64,000 nucleotides of DNA from Hymenobacter jeongseonensis (GCF_015694725.1 NZ_JADQDQ010000004.1:124001-188000); one strand, 5' to 3'. Numbered from the stretch's first letter, positions 1 to 9,534 are shown. The notes: generated from the sequence alone by a model not told the origin. Program-made: numbers and translations.

Positions 1-135
1 GATTTGCAGGCGCATTACGTCGCCGCACTCGGGAGCACCCACGAGGCCTGTGCCTACGTTCTTTTTGCTTTTGTCCAGCGTGCCCACGTTGCGGGGGTTG
101 CTGTAATGGTCAATTACTTTATCGGAATAAGCCAT
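1..135 (-). CDS. iscU: Fe-S cluster assembly scaffold IscU (N-terminal part, cut by window edge)
   Basis: The minus strand from an ATG at 135 reads MAYSDKVIDHYSNPRNVGTL and continues through GAPECGDVM to the window edge, 45 residues in all. This matches the IscU N-terminus. Cys37, one of the three cluster-ligating cysteines of IscU, and the adjacent Asp39 are both in place. IscU holds nascent Fe-S clusters built with sulfur supplied by IscS. The iscS gene lies 48 bp upstream on the same strand, so the two are probably one operon in the order iscS-iscU. The rest of the gene is outside the window. Confidence 0.93.
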   Translation of the reverse strand, partial: MAYSDKVIDHYSNPRNVGTLDKSKKNVGTGLVGAPECGDVMRLQI

Positions 136-183
136 GGCTTGAGTTAAGTTAGAATTTTAAGCGATGCAGTGGATTTCAACCGA

Positions 184-1398
184 TTAATGCTCGGCCCACT
201 CAATTTTGCTGAGGTCAACACCTTCCTTGAACATCTCCCACAGGGGCGACATTTCGCGGAGCTTGGTTACGGCTTCTTTTACGTGGCCGATGGCGTAATC
301 GATTTGCTCGTCGGTAGTGAAGCGGCTGAGGCCAAAACGCAGCGAAGAGTGCGCCAGGTCGTCGCTCAGGCCCAAGGCCTTCAGTACGTAACTGGGCTCC
401 AAGGAGGCCGAAGTACAGGCCGAGCCCGACGATACTGCCAAGTCCTTCACGCCCATCATCAGGCCTTCGCCTTCTACATACTTGAAGCTGATGTTGGTGA
501 CGTGCGGGAGGCGGTGCTCCACCGAACCGTTGATGTAGCTTTCTTCCAGCGTGGTCAGTTCTTTTTCGAGGCGGTCGCGCATGGCGCTCAAGCGCGCGGT
601 GTCGGCGGCCATCTCGAGGCGGGCCAGCTCACAAGCCTTGCCCAAACCCACGATGCCGGGCACGTTGAGGGTGCCGGAGCGCATGCCGCGCTCGTGGCCA
701 CCGCCGTCCATCTGGGCGGTTACTTTTACCCGGGGGTTCTTGCGCCGCACGTACAGCGCGCCTACGCCCTTGGGGCCGTACATTTTGTGAGCCGTGAAGG
801 CCATGATGTCGATGCCATCAGCGATGACATCAACGGGGATTTTGCCAACGGCCTGGGTGGCATCCGTCATGAACAGGGCACCGTGGCTGTGGGCAATTTT
901 GGCGATTTCGCGGATGGGCTGAATGGTGCCCGTCTCGTTGTTGCCGTACATGATGGTGACCAGGATGGTCTGCGGAGTCATGGCGGCTTCCAACTCCTCA
1001 AGGCTGATGAGGCCCTGCTCGTTTACGGGCAGGTAGGTGACGCGGCCACCCAGCTTCTCAATGTGTTTGCAGGTATCGAGCACGGCTTTGTGCTCGGTGG
1101 TGGCGGTGATAATGTGGTTGCCCTTTTGGCTATACATCTCGAACACGCCCTTGATGCCGAGGTTGTCCGACTCGGTAGCGCCCGAGGTGAAAATAATTTC
1201 CTTGGGGTCGCAGTTGATGAGCTTGGCAATTTGCTCACGCGAATAGTCCACGCCTTCTTCGGCGGCCCAGCCGAAGGGGTGGTTGCGTGAGGCCGCATTG
1301 CCGAATACGTCGGTCAGGTAAGGCATCATGGCCTCCAATACCCGCGGGTCGAGGGGCGTGGTGGCGTTGTTATCGAGGTAAATGGGGAGCTTCAGCAT
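184..1398 (-). CDS. iscS: cysteine desulfurase IscS
   Basis: PLP-dependent enzyme that takes sulfur from L-cysteine and passes it to IscU. The frame is open 20 codons further upstream, but starting at [14 protein letters not shown] gives 404 residues, the same length as E. coli IscS. Visible landmarks are the N-terminal DNNATTPLD, the TEHK motif with His103, the PLP lysine in [10 protein letters not shown] (Lys205), and the mobile-loop cysteine in [13 protein letters not shown] (Cys328). The C-terminal SKIEWAEH resembles the IscU-docking tail. It is followed 48 bp later by iscU. The family call is secure, and it is IscS-type rather than SufS-type because of the loop and the neighbour. Confidence 0.97.
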   Translation of the reverse strand: MLKLPIYLDNNATTPLDPRVLEAMMPYLTDVFGNAASRNHPFGWAAEEGVDYSREQIAKLINCDPKEIIFTSGATESDNLGIKGVFEMYSQKGNHIITATTEHKAVLDTCKHIEKLGGRVTYLPVNEQGLISLEELEAAMTPQTILVTIMYGNNETGTIQPIREIAKIAHSHGALFMTDATQAVGKIPVDVIADGIDIMAFTAHKMYGPKGVGALYVRRKNPRVKVTAQMDGGGHERGMRSGTLNVPGIVGLGKACELARLEMAADTARLSAMRDRLEKELTTLEESYINGSVEHRLPHVTNISFKYVEGEGLMMGVKDLAVSSGSACTSASLEPSYVLKALGLSDDLAHSSLRFGLSRFTTDEQIDYAIGHVKEAVTKLREMSPLWEMFKEGVDLSKIEWAEH

Positions 1399-1607
1399 TG
1401 CGCGCAGCGGTATAGCAGAGGTGGTAAGCCAGCGAATAACTGGACCCTGGTAGAACACACTTCCAGGGCAATCAGTTTTCTTTGATTCTACAAAAGTAGA
1501 TACAATCTAAATAAGGAATTGCGTCGAGTTCTGGCCGTAAATCAAAAGACTCAGTAAAACCATCATTTTAAGCCCATCAGCGGCCTATTGCTTTCCGTTT
1601 TGCCCCT

Positions 1608-2015
1608 ATGTTTACCAACCTCGAACACCTCGGCCTAGCCGTTAATGACCTGGAAGCGGCCACGGCGCTCTACACCACTTTGCTGGGCGCGGCTCCTTAT
1701 AAGAAGGAGCATGTGGCCGGCGAGGCCGTTGATACGGTTTTTTTCCAGGTGGGCGGCTCCAAGATTGAGCTGCTGGCCGGCACCTCACCCGACAGCGCCA
1801 TCACCAAGTTTCTGGCCAAGAAGCCCGAAGGCATTCACCACGTTGCGTTCGAAGTCGACGACATTCGGGCCGAGATGGCGCGGCTGAAAGGGGAGGGCTT
1901 TGTGTTGCTCAATGACGAGCCGAAGCGCGGCGCTGACAACAAGCTGGTGTGCTTTGTGCACCCAAAGAGCGCCGCCGGCGTATTGGTTGAACTTTGCCAA
2001 ACCATCCCCGCATGA
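1608..2015 (+). CDS. mce: methylmalonyl-CoA epimerase
   Basis: A 135-residue single-domain protein of the vicinal oxygen chelate fold, the usual size for this enzyme. It interconverts (R)- and (S)-methylmalonyl-CoA in the propionate/succinyl-CoA pathway. The sequence starts MFTNLEHLGLAVNDLEAA and contains KPEGIHHVAFEVDD and a C-terminal GVLVELCQ. His7, His78 and Glu128 fit the metal ligands of the family. Its TGA stop overlaps the ATG of the next gene (ATGA), so the two are translationally coupled. The mutase genes are not in the window. Confidence 0.92.
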   Translation: MFTNLEHLGLAVNDLEAATALYTTLLGAAPYKKEHVAGEAVDTVFFQVGGSKIELLAGTSPDSAITKFLAKKPEGIHHVAFEVDDIRAEMARLKGEGFVLLNDEPKRGADNKLVCFVHPKSAAGVLVELCQTIPA

Positions 2016-2584
2016 ACCGTTTCCAGCAAGAAGTAGATGCCGCCGTTGACGCCCTGCTGCTGCAGCAAGTCATTCTTTATCCCACCGATACCGTGTGGGG
2101 CCTGGGTTGCGACGCCGAAGCGCCGCCCGCCGTCAAACAGCTCTATAAGCTGAAGGGCCGCCCCGAAGGCCAGCCCAGCATTGTGCTGGTGGCCGATTTG
2201 GCGATGCTGCAACGCTACGCCGCGCAAGTGCCCAACGAAATGGAAGCCCTGCTGGCCAGCGAAACCCGGCCCACAACCTACATTTTGCCCGCCAGCCGGG
2301 CCGTGGCGCCCGCCTTGGTAGGGCCGGATGGCACGGTGGGCCTGCGGGTGGTGAAGGACGAATTCTGTTTCAAAGTGGTGCGGCGCCTCGGCCACGGCCT
2401 GGTTTCTACCTCGGCCAACAAAGCGGGCGAGCCCACCCCAGCGGTGTACGAGGAAATCGATAAGGCCATCCTGCGCGGCGCCGACCACGTGGTGAACTGG
2501 CGCCAGGACGATGCTACCCGAGTCCAGCCCTCGCGGGTGGTGCGGCTGGGCGCCGACGGAAAACTGGAAATAGTGCGGGAGTAG
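2012..2584 (+). CDS. L-threonylcarbamoyladenylate synthase, YrdC/Sua5 family
   Basis: Makes threonylcarbamoyl-AMP from threonine, bicarbonate and ATP, the first step of the t6A modification of ANN-decoding tRNAs. It is 190 residues, the size of YrdC-type proteins without the extra Sua5 domain. Typical motifs are YPTDTVWGLGCDA near residue 25, KLKGRPEGQPSIVL near residue 45 and STSANKAGEP near residue 130. I chose the ATG at 2012 because it overlaps the stop of the epimerase gene. An upstream start at 1994 would add only six residues. The two genes form an operon by overlap, not by obvious function. Confidence 0.9.
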   Translation: MNRFQQEVDAAVDALLLQQVILYPTDTVWGLGCDAEAPPAVKQLYKLKGRPEGQPSIVLVADLAMLQRYAAQVPNEMEALLASETRPTTYILPASRAVAPALVGPDGTVGLRVVKDEFCFKVVRRLGHGLVSTSANKAGEPTPAVYEEIDKAILRGADHVVNWRQDDATRVQPSRVVRLGADGKLEIVRE

Positions 2585-2588
2585 CCTG

Positions 2589-3386
2589 CTAAACCGGGTT
2601 TTCTAGCTCGATAACCATGCGGGTGCCTTGCCCGGGAGCGGACTGCCGCTCGAGCCGGGCCTTCAGCATTTGCACCCGAACGTCGATGCTGCGCAGGCCG
2701 GACCCGGTGATGAGCGGAGCGGATTTTTCGTCGGGAAAGCCGCAGCCGTCGTCTTCTACCACCAGCGTTACGCCCACACCGTGTTGTTTCAGCCGGACCT
2801 GGAGACGGGTGGCGCCCGTGGCGTGCTTCAGGGCGTTGTGTATCAGCTCTTGGCAGATGCGGTAAAGCGCTAGCTCCTGCGGCAGCCCCAGGGGGCGGGC
2901 GTATTCTAGTTCCAGTTGGATGGGCAACGTGCCGGCTTCGTTGTACACGTTGACCAGGCGCTGCACGGCTTCGGCCAAGCCGTAGCGGCCCAGCATGGCC
3001 GGGTATAGGCTGTGCGAAATGCTGCGCACGTCGTGCACGGCCGATGCCGTCAGCTCTTCGATTAGGGCCAGCAGGTCGGGTGGGGGCGGCTGGTCGGCCA
3101 GGCTGCTGAGCCGGTTTACCAGGAGTTTCACAGTGGCGATGGTGGCCCCGATGCCGTCGTGCAGGTCTTGGCCGATGCGCTCCCGCTCGCCTTCCTGGGC
3201 TTCGATAATGGCCTGAAGTAATTCCTGCTGATGCAAGGCTTCGGCGGCCCGCAGGTGGAGCTGCTGCTGCAACAGACGCTTCTGATACGTGACCAGGAAC
3301 ACCAGCACCGACCCGGCCGCCAGCAGCATAATAGCGATGCCGCCGAAGAGCAGCTGCGTAAAAGCTATTTCCGGTGGGGGAACCAT
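2589..3386 (-). CDS. sensor histidine kinase, HisKA_3 / NarX-LiaS type
   Basis: A 265-residue kinase. One membrane segment spans about residues 10-33, followed by a short coiled coil rich in Gln and Leu. The dimerisation domain carries the phospho-acceptor His76 in ERERIGQDLHDGIGA. The ATPase domain shows an N box around Asn184 (ELIHNALKHA) and a G1 box EDDGCGF at 211-217. There is no extracellular sensor domain. The start at MVPPPEIAF overlaps the end of the upstream membrane-protein gene by 22 bp, so the two are probably co-translated and may work together. No response regulator follows: the 3' end faces the YrdC gene 4 bp away, so the partner regulator must be elsewhere. Confidence 0.87.
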   Translation of the reverse strand: MVPPPEIAFTQLLFGGIAIMLLAAGSVLVFLVTYQKRLLQQQLHLRAAEALHQQELLQAIIEAQEGERERIGQDLHDGIGATIATVKLLVNRLSSLADQPPPPDLLALIEELTASAVHDVRSISHSLYPAMLGRYGLAEAVQRLVNVYNEAGTLPIQLELEYARPLGLPQELALYRICQELIHNALKHATGATRLQVRLKQHGVGVTLVVEDDGCGFPDEKSAPLITGSGLRSIDVRVQMLKARLERQSAPGQGTRMVIELENPV

Positions 3387-4024
3387 AGTGCCACGCAGTA
3401 GCAGAGGTGTAGTGTGATGAACAATAGGGAATTGACTGCCCAAATATTTATGGCCAGCTCGTTGGAGATGGTGAGCAGGTAGTTGCTGAAAAGCGCAATG
3501 AGGAGGTAGCCGGAAAAATAGACAAATAAGCCTGCCGACACCCAGAACATGGGTTCCTGCGTCAGGCGCTGCACTTGCAGGTCGCGCAGCAGCTTCCGGA
3601 AATACAGCCATACCATGGCCAGCACCAGCAGGCCCTGAATCACCTGCTGGCCGGGCCGGTAAATGGTCAGCTTATTGGCCAAGAGGCTGTCGAACAGCAC
3701 GTAGGCGGTGAAGCCGCCCACCAGCCACGGCACGGCCCGCGTAAACGCCGCCGACTGCAAGGTGCTGCGGTACACCATTGCCAGCATTCCCAACTCGATT
3801 ACCGCGAATACCGGCAACAGGAACAGGTTGTTGCGGTGCTGCATCATCATGGCCGTGGCCAGCAGGTTGATGGGCACCGCAAAAAACAGAAGCCCGGCCA
3901 AATAGCGCAGATTGAGGGGCAACTGCCGGAACCGCACCGCGCCGATAATACCAGCAATGACCAGCGGCACTATCGTCAAGCGAGTTAAAACCTGCGGCAG
4001 CGTGAGCGCCATTATTTCATTCAT
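3365..4024 (-). CDS. seven-TM integral membrane protein, possible sensory partner of the kinase
   Basis: 219 residues that are almost entirely membrane segments, at about 14-30, 41-60, 66-85, 97-115, 128-142, 160-185 and 193-215. Loops are short. No catalytic motif is visible and I do not recognise the family. Its last 22 bp overlap the start of the downstream histidine kinase gene, which itself lacks a sensor domain. My inference is that this protein supplies the membrane input module for that kinase. A simple unrelated membrane protein cannot be excluded. Confidence 0.72.
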   Translation of the reverse strand: MNEIMALTLPQVLTRLTIVPLVIAGIIGAVRFRQLPLNLRYLAGLLFFAVPINLLATAMMMQHRNNLFLLPVFAVIELGMLAMVYRSTLQSAAFTRAVPWLVGGFTAYVLFDSLLANKLTIYRPGQQVIQGLLVLAMVWLYFRKLLRDLQVQRLTQEPMFWVSAGLFVYFSGYLLIALFSNYLLTISNELAINIWAVNSLLFITLHLCYCVALWFPHRK

Positions 4025-4069
4025 AATTCATGCGGGTGCCGGTTGGGAGTTGAGCCGAAAATGCGGGCA

Positions 4070-4807
4070 TTAAAAATTGGGAGGACAGGGAGTGGCTAAG
4101 TCCAGAAATACATCATCCCCGTTAATGGAATCATCCTCGTCGGTGCCGCCACGCGGGTTTGCGCTCTTGGACAGCACCACCAAGCCAAACGCCTCGGTCA
4201 GTTCCCCGGTGGAATCGGGGGCGTGGTAGGCGTGTAAGGCTAAGTACACGCGAATTTCCTGCTGCTGTCTCGCCTGCGCCCGAGGCAGCGGGACCATAAA
4301 GTCAATGAGATTGAAGTTATAGCCTTGCAGCGTAACGAGGTTGACGGTGAACATGGCCGGCTTTACCTCCCCGGCATCCTGCCAATTCCGGAGCCAAATG
4401 CTGGCCAACTCCCCCGGCACGTGTTCGTTTCTGGCGGCCGGCGCGAAGGTGCTGGGCATGCGGTAGCCCTGGCCCTTGGTGCCCGGGGTGCCGATGTAGT
4501 AGGCCGATACTTGGTCGCCTTTGGTATCGGCGGCAAACAGCGCAATGGAGAAGTCCTGCGCCCCGGCCGATTCCCCTGGCACCAGGAGAAAGCGGGCTTT
4601 AATTTGGTGCACCCCGATGGCCGACAAGAGCCCCACGATGCTGCTGACGGGAAAGCTAACGTACAGAATTCGTTCGCCGGCCGCGTTGCTAAAGGCCTGG
4701 GCCAGCGGCGAAACGCTGGGCTGGCTCACTACGGTTAGCCATTTGGCAGAGTATTCTTTGAATAGCTGTGGGCTAATGATTTCATGAGGACTGTCGAGGT
4801 GTTTCAT
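4070..4807 (-). CDS. hypothetical protein
   Basis: I do not recognise this 245-residue protein. It starts MKHLDSPHEIISPQLFKEY; four earlier codons are open but less likely to be used. No signal peptide or membrane segment is evident. The middle contains VSFPVSSIVGLLSAIGVHQI and a hydrophobic strand pattern. The C-terminus is acidic (GGTDEDDSINGDD) and ends CPPNF. It lies 45 bp upstream of the 7-TM protein and the kinase on the same strand, so it may belong to that transcription unit. Codon use is like its neighbours, and the frame is convincing as a gene. Confidence 0.62.
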   Translation of the reverse strand: MKHLDSPHEIISPQLFKEYSAKWLTVVSQPSVSPLAQAFSNAAGERILYVSFPVSSIVGLLSAIGVHQIKARFLLVPGESAGAQDFSIALFAADTKGDQVSAYYIGTPGTKGQGYRMPSTFAPAARNEHVPGELASIWLRNWQDAGEVKPAMFTVNLVTLQGYNFNLIDFMVPLPRAQARQQQEIRVYLALHAYHAPDSTGELTEAFGLVVLSKSANPRGGTDEDDSINGDDVFLDLATPCPPNF

Positions 4808-5275
4808 ACGAAAGAGCAAGCTTAGGACGAATGAGAAAAGGGCGGGTGCAGTAAGGCTGAGCCGGAAATGCTGAGCTTTTGCGGGGGAAAGGTATGTTGA
4901 AGCAACGCAAATAGCGAAATATAGCCGCTCATTGCGAGTTGCTTATGTTTCGCCACAGTTGGGTGCGTGGCTGGTTGCTACAGGGTAGCACAAGGAGCTA
5001 TTGCACCTGTTTTCCGTGGTAAGAGGATGGGATGAAAACCGGAGTTTTTGCGCGGGGATTATCCGGCCTAGGCCGGTGCATTAGGTGTTGTTTTAGGTGG
5101 CCTACAAGGGACGCCCGTGGCGTTGCGATGCGTGCGGCCTGGAGCCGCCAATGCGGGTTGGGTTTTGGTGGGCAACATGACGCAAATCAATAGCCATCTT
5201 GATTTTACGCATGGCCATTCGGCCTAGCTTCTCCGACCTTGCAACTGCCCCCCCGCCTCCCAACAGCAGCCGCTC
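4808..5275. other. divergent intergenic region, 468 bp
   Basis: Separates the minus-strand hypothetical gene from the plus-strand universal stress protein gene. I see no further gene here. The only site I can name is a Crp/Fnr-like palindrome at 5177-5190, listed separately. The rest is moderately AT-rich with no clear hairpin. Confidence 0.5.
5177..5190. promoter_or_regulatory. candidate Crp/Fnr-family operator
   Basis: ATGAC-GCAA-ATCAA matches the Fnr-type consensus TTGAT-N4-ATCAA at 8 of 10 defined positions and keeps the TGA-N6-TCA core. It lies about 90 bp upstream of the universal stress protein start. Similar sites occur at 12505-12518, 17632-17645 and 17654-17667 beside the other USP genes. 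Confidence 0.4.
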
Positions 5276-6094
5276 ATGCCCGTTTCCCTTATCGTTTTAA
5301 CCGATTTTTTTCAGGCGGCCAACCGGGCGTTGGACTATGCCACCAACCTGGCCGAACCGTTGGGCGCGCGGCTGGTGCTGCTGCACGTACACCGCGACTC
5401 GGTAATTGACCCGGAGATGTTTACCGGCAAGCTGTCGAACCTGAGCAAGGAAGCCATCAACTTGGCCATGCGCAGCTTGGCGAGCAACCTCACCGTGCCC
5501 GTAGTGGCCGAAGTAGGGCACGGGCGCGTGGCTTCGGCCGCCGTGGACACCGCCAGCCGGCACCAGCCCGCTCTCATTGTGCTGGGCCGGCCCGATTATC
5601 CGTCTACGCCCGATGAGCTGGTGCACACCACGTCGCTCGATATCCTGCGGCTGGCGCCCTTCCCGTTGCTGGTGGTACCCCATGCGCGGGCCACCACAGC
5701 CCCGCCGCGCCGGGTGCTGGTGGCCGTCGATGGCGAGCCGTTTGGTTTGGGCAAAAACGCGTTTTCGGCCCGGCACCTGCTCAACTGCCTGAGTGCCGAG
5801 GTGACGGTGCTGTACGTGGCGCCCGACGCCGAGGCCCAAGACCTGGGTTCGGCGGCTTTGGAAGCCGTTCGGCAGGCCAGCCTGGTGGCCAATCCCACGC
5901 ATTTGCGCATGCGCACCGTGGTGCACGACAACCCCGGCCGGGGCATTCTAGCCACGGCCCAGGCCACCGAGTATGACCTGGTGGTGCTCATCACCCGCCC
6001 CCGCAGTTTTTTGGGCAGGCTGTTTCACCGCAGCATTACCTCGCAGGTGCTATTGCACAGCCCTTTGCCCGTGCTGATAGTGCCTGCGCTGTAG
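5276..6094 (+). CDS. universal stress protein, tandem UspA domains
   Basis: 272 residues with two UspA domains, about 1-135 and 142-272. Each begins with the usual strand (SLIVLTDFFQAANRALDYA; RRVLVAVDGEPFG) and ends with a nucleotide-loop strand such as LHSPLPVLIVPAL. The loop of the second half reads RPRSFLGRLFHRSIT. Such proteins accumulate in starvation or low-oxygen stress and often bind ATP. It is the first of four similar genes in this window. The PEP synthase gene starts 53 bp downstream on the same strand, so the two are probably co-transcribed. A Crp/Fnr-like palindrome lies upstream. Confidence 0.9.
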   Translation: MPVSLIVLTDFFQAANRALDYATNLAEPLGARLVLLHVHRDSVIDPEMFTGKLSNLSKEAINLAMRSLASNLTVPVVAEVGHGRVASAAVDTASRHQPALIVLGRPDYPSTPDELVHTTSLDILRLAPFPLLVVPHARATTAPPRRVLVAVDGEPFGLGKNAFSARHLLNCLSAEVTVLYVAPDAEAQDLGSAALEAVRQASLVANPTHLRMRTVVHDNPGRGILATAQATEYDLVVLITRPRSFLGRLFHRSITSQVLLHSPLPVLIVPAL

Positions 6095-6147
6095 CCCCCT
6101 CTTGCTTTTTCCCAGCCATCTTCCCCACCCTTTAACGCACCTTTCCC

Positions 6148-8577
6148 ATGTCACAAGAAGCTTTTGTCTTGTTCTTTCGGGAACTGGCCAACGACAAAGT
6201 AGCCTTGGTAGGCGGCAAAAATGCCTCCCTGGGCGAGCTGTTCAATCGGTTGAATGCCAACGGCATCAACGTGCCCGATGGCTTTGCCACCACGGCGTCG
6301 GCTTATTGGCGGTTTCTGGACGAAAACCGGCTGCGCGAACCCCTGACAACCCTGCTGGCTACTGTGGATGCCCAGGAGTTCAGCAACCTGCAGGAGGTGG
6401 GGGCCCAGGCGCGGGCCCTGCTGCGCAACGCCACCCTTCCGGCGCCGGTCGTTCAGAACATCACCGATGCTTACCACGCCCTGAGTGCCGAATACACCCA
6501 CGACATTCAGGTAGCGGTGCGCAGCAGCGCCACCGCCGAAGACCTGCCGCAGGCCAGCTTTGCCGGGCAGCACGACTCGTTTTTGAACGTGCGGGGCGTG
6601 CAGCCCGTGCTACACGCTTGCCAGGAGTGCTACGTGTCGTTGTTCAACGACCGGGCCATCAAGTACCGGCTGCAAAACGGATTCGACCACATGCAGGTGG
6701 CCTTGTCGGTGGGCGTGCAAACCATGGTACGTTCGGATTTGGCCTCCGCCGGCGTAGCATTCACCATCGAGCCCGAAACGGGGCACGAAAACCTGGTGTA
6801 CCTGACCGGCAGCTGGGGTTTGGGCGAAAACGTGGTGCAGGGGGCCGTTAACCCCGACGAATATTACCTCTTCAAGCCCGCGCTGCGCCACCACTCCCGG
6901 GCCCTGGTTACCAAAAAGCTGGGCGACAAGGCCAAAACCATGCACTACGCCGTAGACGAGCATCAGCTGGCGGGCATCAAGAACACCGATACACCGCCGG
7001 AACGGCGCGAGGCCTTTGTACTCACCGATGCCGAAGCCGAGCAGTTGGGCCGCTGGTGCCTGCAGATTGAGGAGCACTACGGCATGCCGATGGACATCGA
7101 GTGGGCCAAGGATGGGCTCAACAACGAGCTCTACATTGTGCAGGCCCGGCCCGAAACCATTCACCACGGCCGGCGGGTGGTGAGCCTGCACGAATACCAG
7201 CTCACCGAAAAAGGCCCGGTGCTGGCTACCGGCAAAGCCGTGGGCAACCAGATTGCGGTCGGCGTGGCCCGCATCCTCGACTCGCCGGCCGACGGCCACC
7301 GCCTGCAGCCGGGCGACATTCTGGTGACCGACATCACCAGCCCGGACTGGAACACGGTGCTGCGCAAAGCCGCCGTCATCGTCACCAACAAGGGCGGGCG
7401 CACCAGCCACGCGGCCATTGTGGCCCGCGAGCTGGGCGTGTCGGCGGTGGTGGGCACGCTCAATGCCACCGAAAAAATCAAGGACGGACAGCTCATCACC
7501 GTGTCCTGCGCCGAGGGCGACGAAGGCCACGTGTATGCCGGCCAGCTGGCCTGGGAAGAAAGCGACATCGACTTGCAGCAAGTGAAGATGCCGCGCACCA
7601 AGCCCTTGCTCATCCTCGCCGACCCGGACCGCGCCCTGCACCTGGCTCGCTACCCCAGCCAGGGCGTGGGGCTGCTGCGCATGGAATTCGCCATCAATAA
7701 CGCCATTCGCGTGCACCCCATGGCCTTGGTGGCGTTCGACCAGCTCACCGACCAGAAGGCCCGCGAAACCATCATGAAGCTTACCGAGCGGTATGCCTCC
7801 AAGCCCGAATATTTTATCGATAAGCTGGCGCAGGCCATTGGGTTGGTGGCGGCGGCCTTCTATCCGCGCGAAGTGATTGTGCGCCTCAGCGACTTCAAAA
7901 CCAACGAGTACGCCAACCTGATTGGCGGGCGCCAATTCGAGCCCGCCGAGGAAAACCCCATGCTGGGCTTCCGCGGAGCCTCGCGCTACTACAGCCCGCA
8001 GTACCGCGAAGGCTTCCGCCTGGAATGCGCGGCCTTGCAGCGGGTGCGCCACGAGATGGGCCTGACCAATGTGAAAGTGATGGTGCCCTTCTGCCGCACC
8101 GTGGCGGAAGGCCAGAAGGTGGTGGCGTTGATGGAGGAGTTTGGCCTGAAGCGCGGCGAGGACGGCCTGGAAATCTACGTGATGGCCGAAATTCCCAGCA
8201 ACGTGGTGCTGGCCGAGGAGTTTGCGGCAGTTTTCGATGGCTTTTCCATCGGCTCCAACGACCTGACCCAGCTCACGCTGGGGCTCGACCGGGATTCGGC
8301 CATCGTCAGCTCTCTGTTTGATGAGCGCAACGAGGCCGTGCTGCGGATGCTGGCGCAGGTTATCCGCACGGCCAAGGCCTGCGGGCGGCCCATTGGGCTG
8401 TGCGGCCAGGCGCCGAGCGACTACCCGGAATTTGCCCAGTTTCTGGTGGAGCAAGGCATCGACAGCATTTCCTTCAGCCCCGATGCGCTGCTCAAAGGAA
8501 TGGCCAACATGGCCGCGGCCGAGCAAGCGCCTCCCGGGGAGCGGCCCCAAGAAGCGGCGGCCTTCGAGCGGGCGTAG
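6148..8577 (+). CDS. ppsA: phosphoenolpyruvate synthase
   Basis: Converts pyruvate and ATP to PEP, AMP and phosphate, feeding gluconeogenesis. At 809 residues it is slightly longer than E. coli PpsA. The order of domains is canonical: N-terminal ATP/pyruvate-binding domain (about 15-345), the swivelling phosphohistidine domain with GGRTSHAAIVARELGVS, and the C-terminal PEP-binding barrel with GSNDLTQLTLGLDRDS. The phosphorylated histidine is His421 and the catalytic cysteine in GLCGQAPSD is Cys752. It follows a universal stress protein gene in an apparent operon, which suggests use under energy stress. Confidence 0.96.
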   Translation: MSQEAFVLFFRELANDKVALVGGKNASLGELFNRLNANGINVPDGFATTASAYWRFLDENRLREPLTTLLATVDAQEFSNLQEVGAQARALLRNATLPAPVVQNITDAYHALSAEYTHDIQVAVRSSATAEDLPQASFAGQHDSFLNVRGVQPVLHACQECYVSLFNDRAIKYRLQNGFDHMQVALSVGVQTMVRSDLASAGVAFTIEPETGHENLVYLTGSWGLGENVVQGAVNPDEYYLFKPALRHHSRALVTKKLGDKAKTMHYAVDEHQLAGIKNTDTPPERREAFVLTDAEAEQLGRWCLQIEEHYGMPMDIEWAKDGLNNELYIVQARPETIHHGRRVVSLHEYQLTEKGPVLATGKAVGNQIAVGVARILDSPADGHRLQPGDILVTDITSPDWNTVLRKAAVIVTNKGGRTSHAAIVARELGVSAVVGTLNATEKIKDGQLITVSCAEGDEGHVYAGQLAWEESDIDLQQVKMPRTKPLLILADPDRALHLARYPSQGVGLLRMEFAINNAIRVHPMALVAFDQLTDQKARETIMKLTERYASKPEYFIDKLAQAIGLVAAAFYPREVIVRLSDFKTNEYANLIGGRQFEPAEENPMLGFRGASRYYSPQYREGFRLECAALQRVRHEMGLTNVKVMVPFCRTVAEGQKVVALMEEFGLKRGEDGLEIYVMAEIPSNVVLAEEFAAVFDGFSIGSNDLTQLTLGLDRDSAIVSSLFDERNEAVLRMLAQVIRTAKACGRPIGLCGQAPSDYPEFAQFLVEQGIDSISFSPDALLKGMANMAAAEQAPPGERPQEAAAFERA

Positions 8578-8643
8578 CGGATTCTGAAACTCCTAAAATC
8601 CACCTATGGGGAAGCAACGGGCTGGCTTTATTTTCTGTAAACC

Positions 8644-9402
8644 ATGATTACCAGTGCAATGCTGGCCGAAACCGGTGCCATGACGCACTTTGCCGGCCGC
8701 TTCTTCCGCGAAGGGTTTCGCCCGCGCTACGAGGTGCAGGAACTCCTGCGGCAATGCTACATTATTGGCTATCAGTCGTTGCCGTTGGTGGGCATCACGG
8801 GCTTCATTATGGGCATTGTGCTCACGCTGCAGAGCCGGCCCACCATGGCCCAGTTTGGGGCCGAGGCCTGGATTCCGACCATGGTCGGGCTAACCATCAT
8901 CCGGGAGATGGGCCCCATCATCACGGCCCTCATTTTTGCCGGCAAAATCGGCTCCAGCATCGGTGCCGAATTGGGCTCAATGCGCGTGACCGAGCAGATT
9001 GACGCCATGGAAGTGTCGGGCACCAACCCGTTTAAGTACCTGGTGGTGACGCGGGTGCTGGCCACCACGCTCATGCTGCCTATCCTCACGCTGCTGGCCG
9101 ATGCCGTGGCGCTTTTCGCCGCCTACGTTGGCATCAACCTGAAAGGCGTGACCAGCATGGCGCTGTTCACCAACAGCATTCTGCAGCGGCTCACGTTTGG
9201 CGACGTGGTGCCGGCGGTTATCAAAACCTTCTTTTTTGGCTTCGTCATCGGGCTTATCGGCTGCTACAAAGGCTACCATTCCGACAAGGGCACCGAAGGC
9301 GTGGGGCAGGCGGCCAACTCGGCGGTGGTGGTGTCGTCGCTGGTCATCTTCATTATCGACTTGCTGGCCGTGCAAATTACCGGCGCCCTCGGCCTGAACT
9401 AA
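8644..9402 (+). CDS. mlaE: MlaE-type ABC transporter permease
   Basis: 252 residues with about five membrane segments. The signature region LTIIREMGPIITALIFAGKIG, here starting near residue 83, is typical of MlaE/TrgB permeases, as is the C-terminal part GFVIGLIGCYKGYHS. The Mla system moves phospholipids between the outer and inner membranes. The ATPase (9535-10317) and the MCE-domain protein (10378-11343) follow in the same direction, which completes the inner-membrane part of the transporter. MlaA-, MlaB- and MlaC-like genes are absent from the window. Confidence 0.92.
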   Translation: MITSAMLAETGAMTHFAGRFFREGFRPRYEVQELLRQCYIIGYQSLPLVGITGFIMGIVLTLQSRPTMAQFGAEAWIPTMVGLTIIREMGPIITALIFAGKIGSSIGAELGSMRVTEQIDAMEVSGTNPFKYLVVTRVLATTLMLPILTLLADAVALFAAYVGINLKGVTSMALFTNSILQRLTFGDVVPAVIKTFFFGFVIGLIGCYKGYHSDKGTEGVGQAANSAVVVSSLVIFIIDLLAVQITGALGLN

Positions 9403-9534
9403 ACGCGTTGGTGCTGACGCCGGGCTAAGGCGGCATATTGCAATAACCACATGGAATAACGATATTTGAAAAAGGGGCACATTCCCCGGATTTCGACAAG
9501 GCTAATCGGCCTTGCGGCCTCTTCAACCCCTGAT

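Noticed and set aside
184..1290. Long plus-strand open frame antisense to iscS
   Set aside because: IscS on the other strand has every family motif and the right length. The plus frame is a GC-driven shadow with no recognisable protein features.
6610..8550. 646-codon minus-strand open frame inside ppsA
   Set aside because: His- and Gly-rich, no family pattern, and fully covered by ppsA with its catalytic His421 and Cys752. An antisense artefact of high GC.
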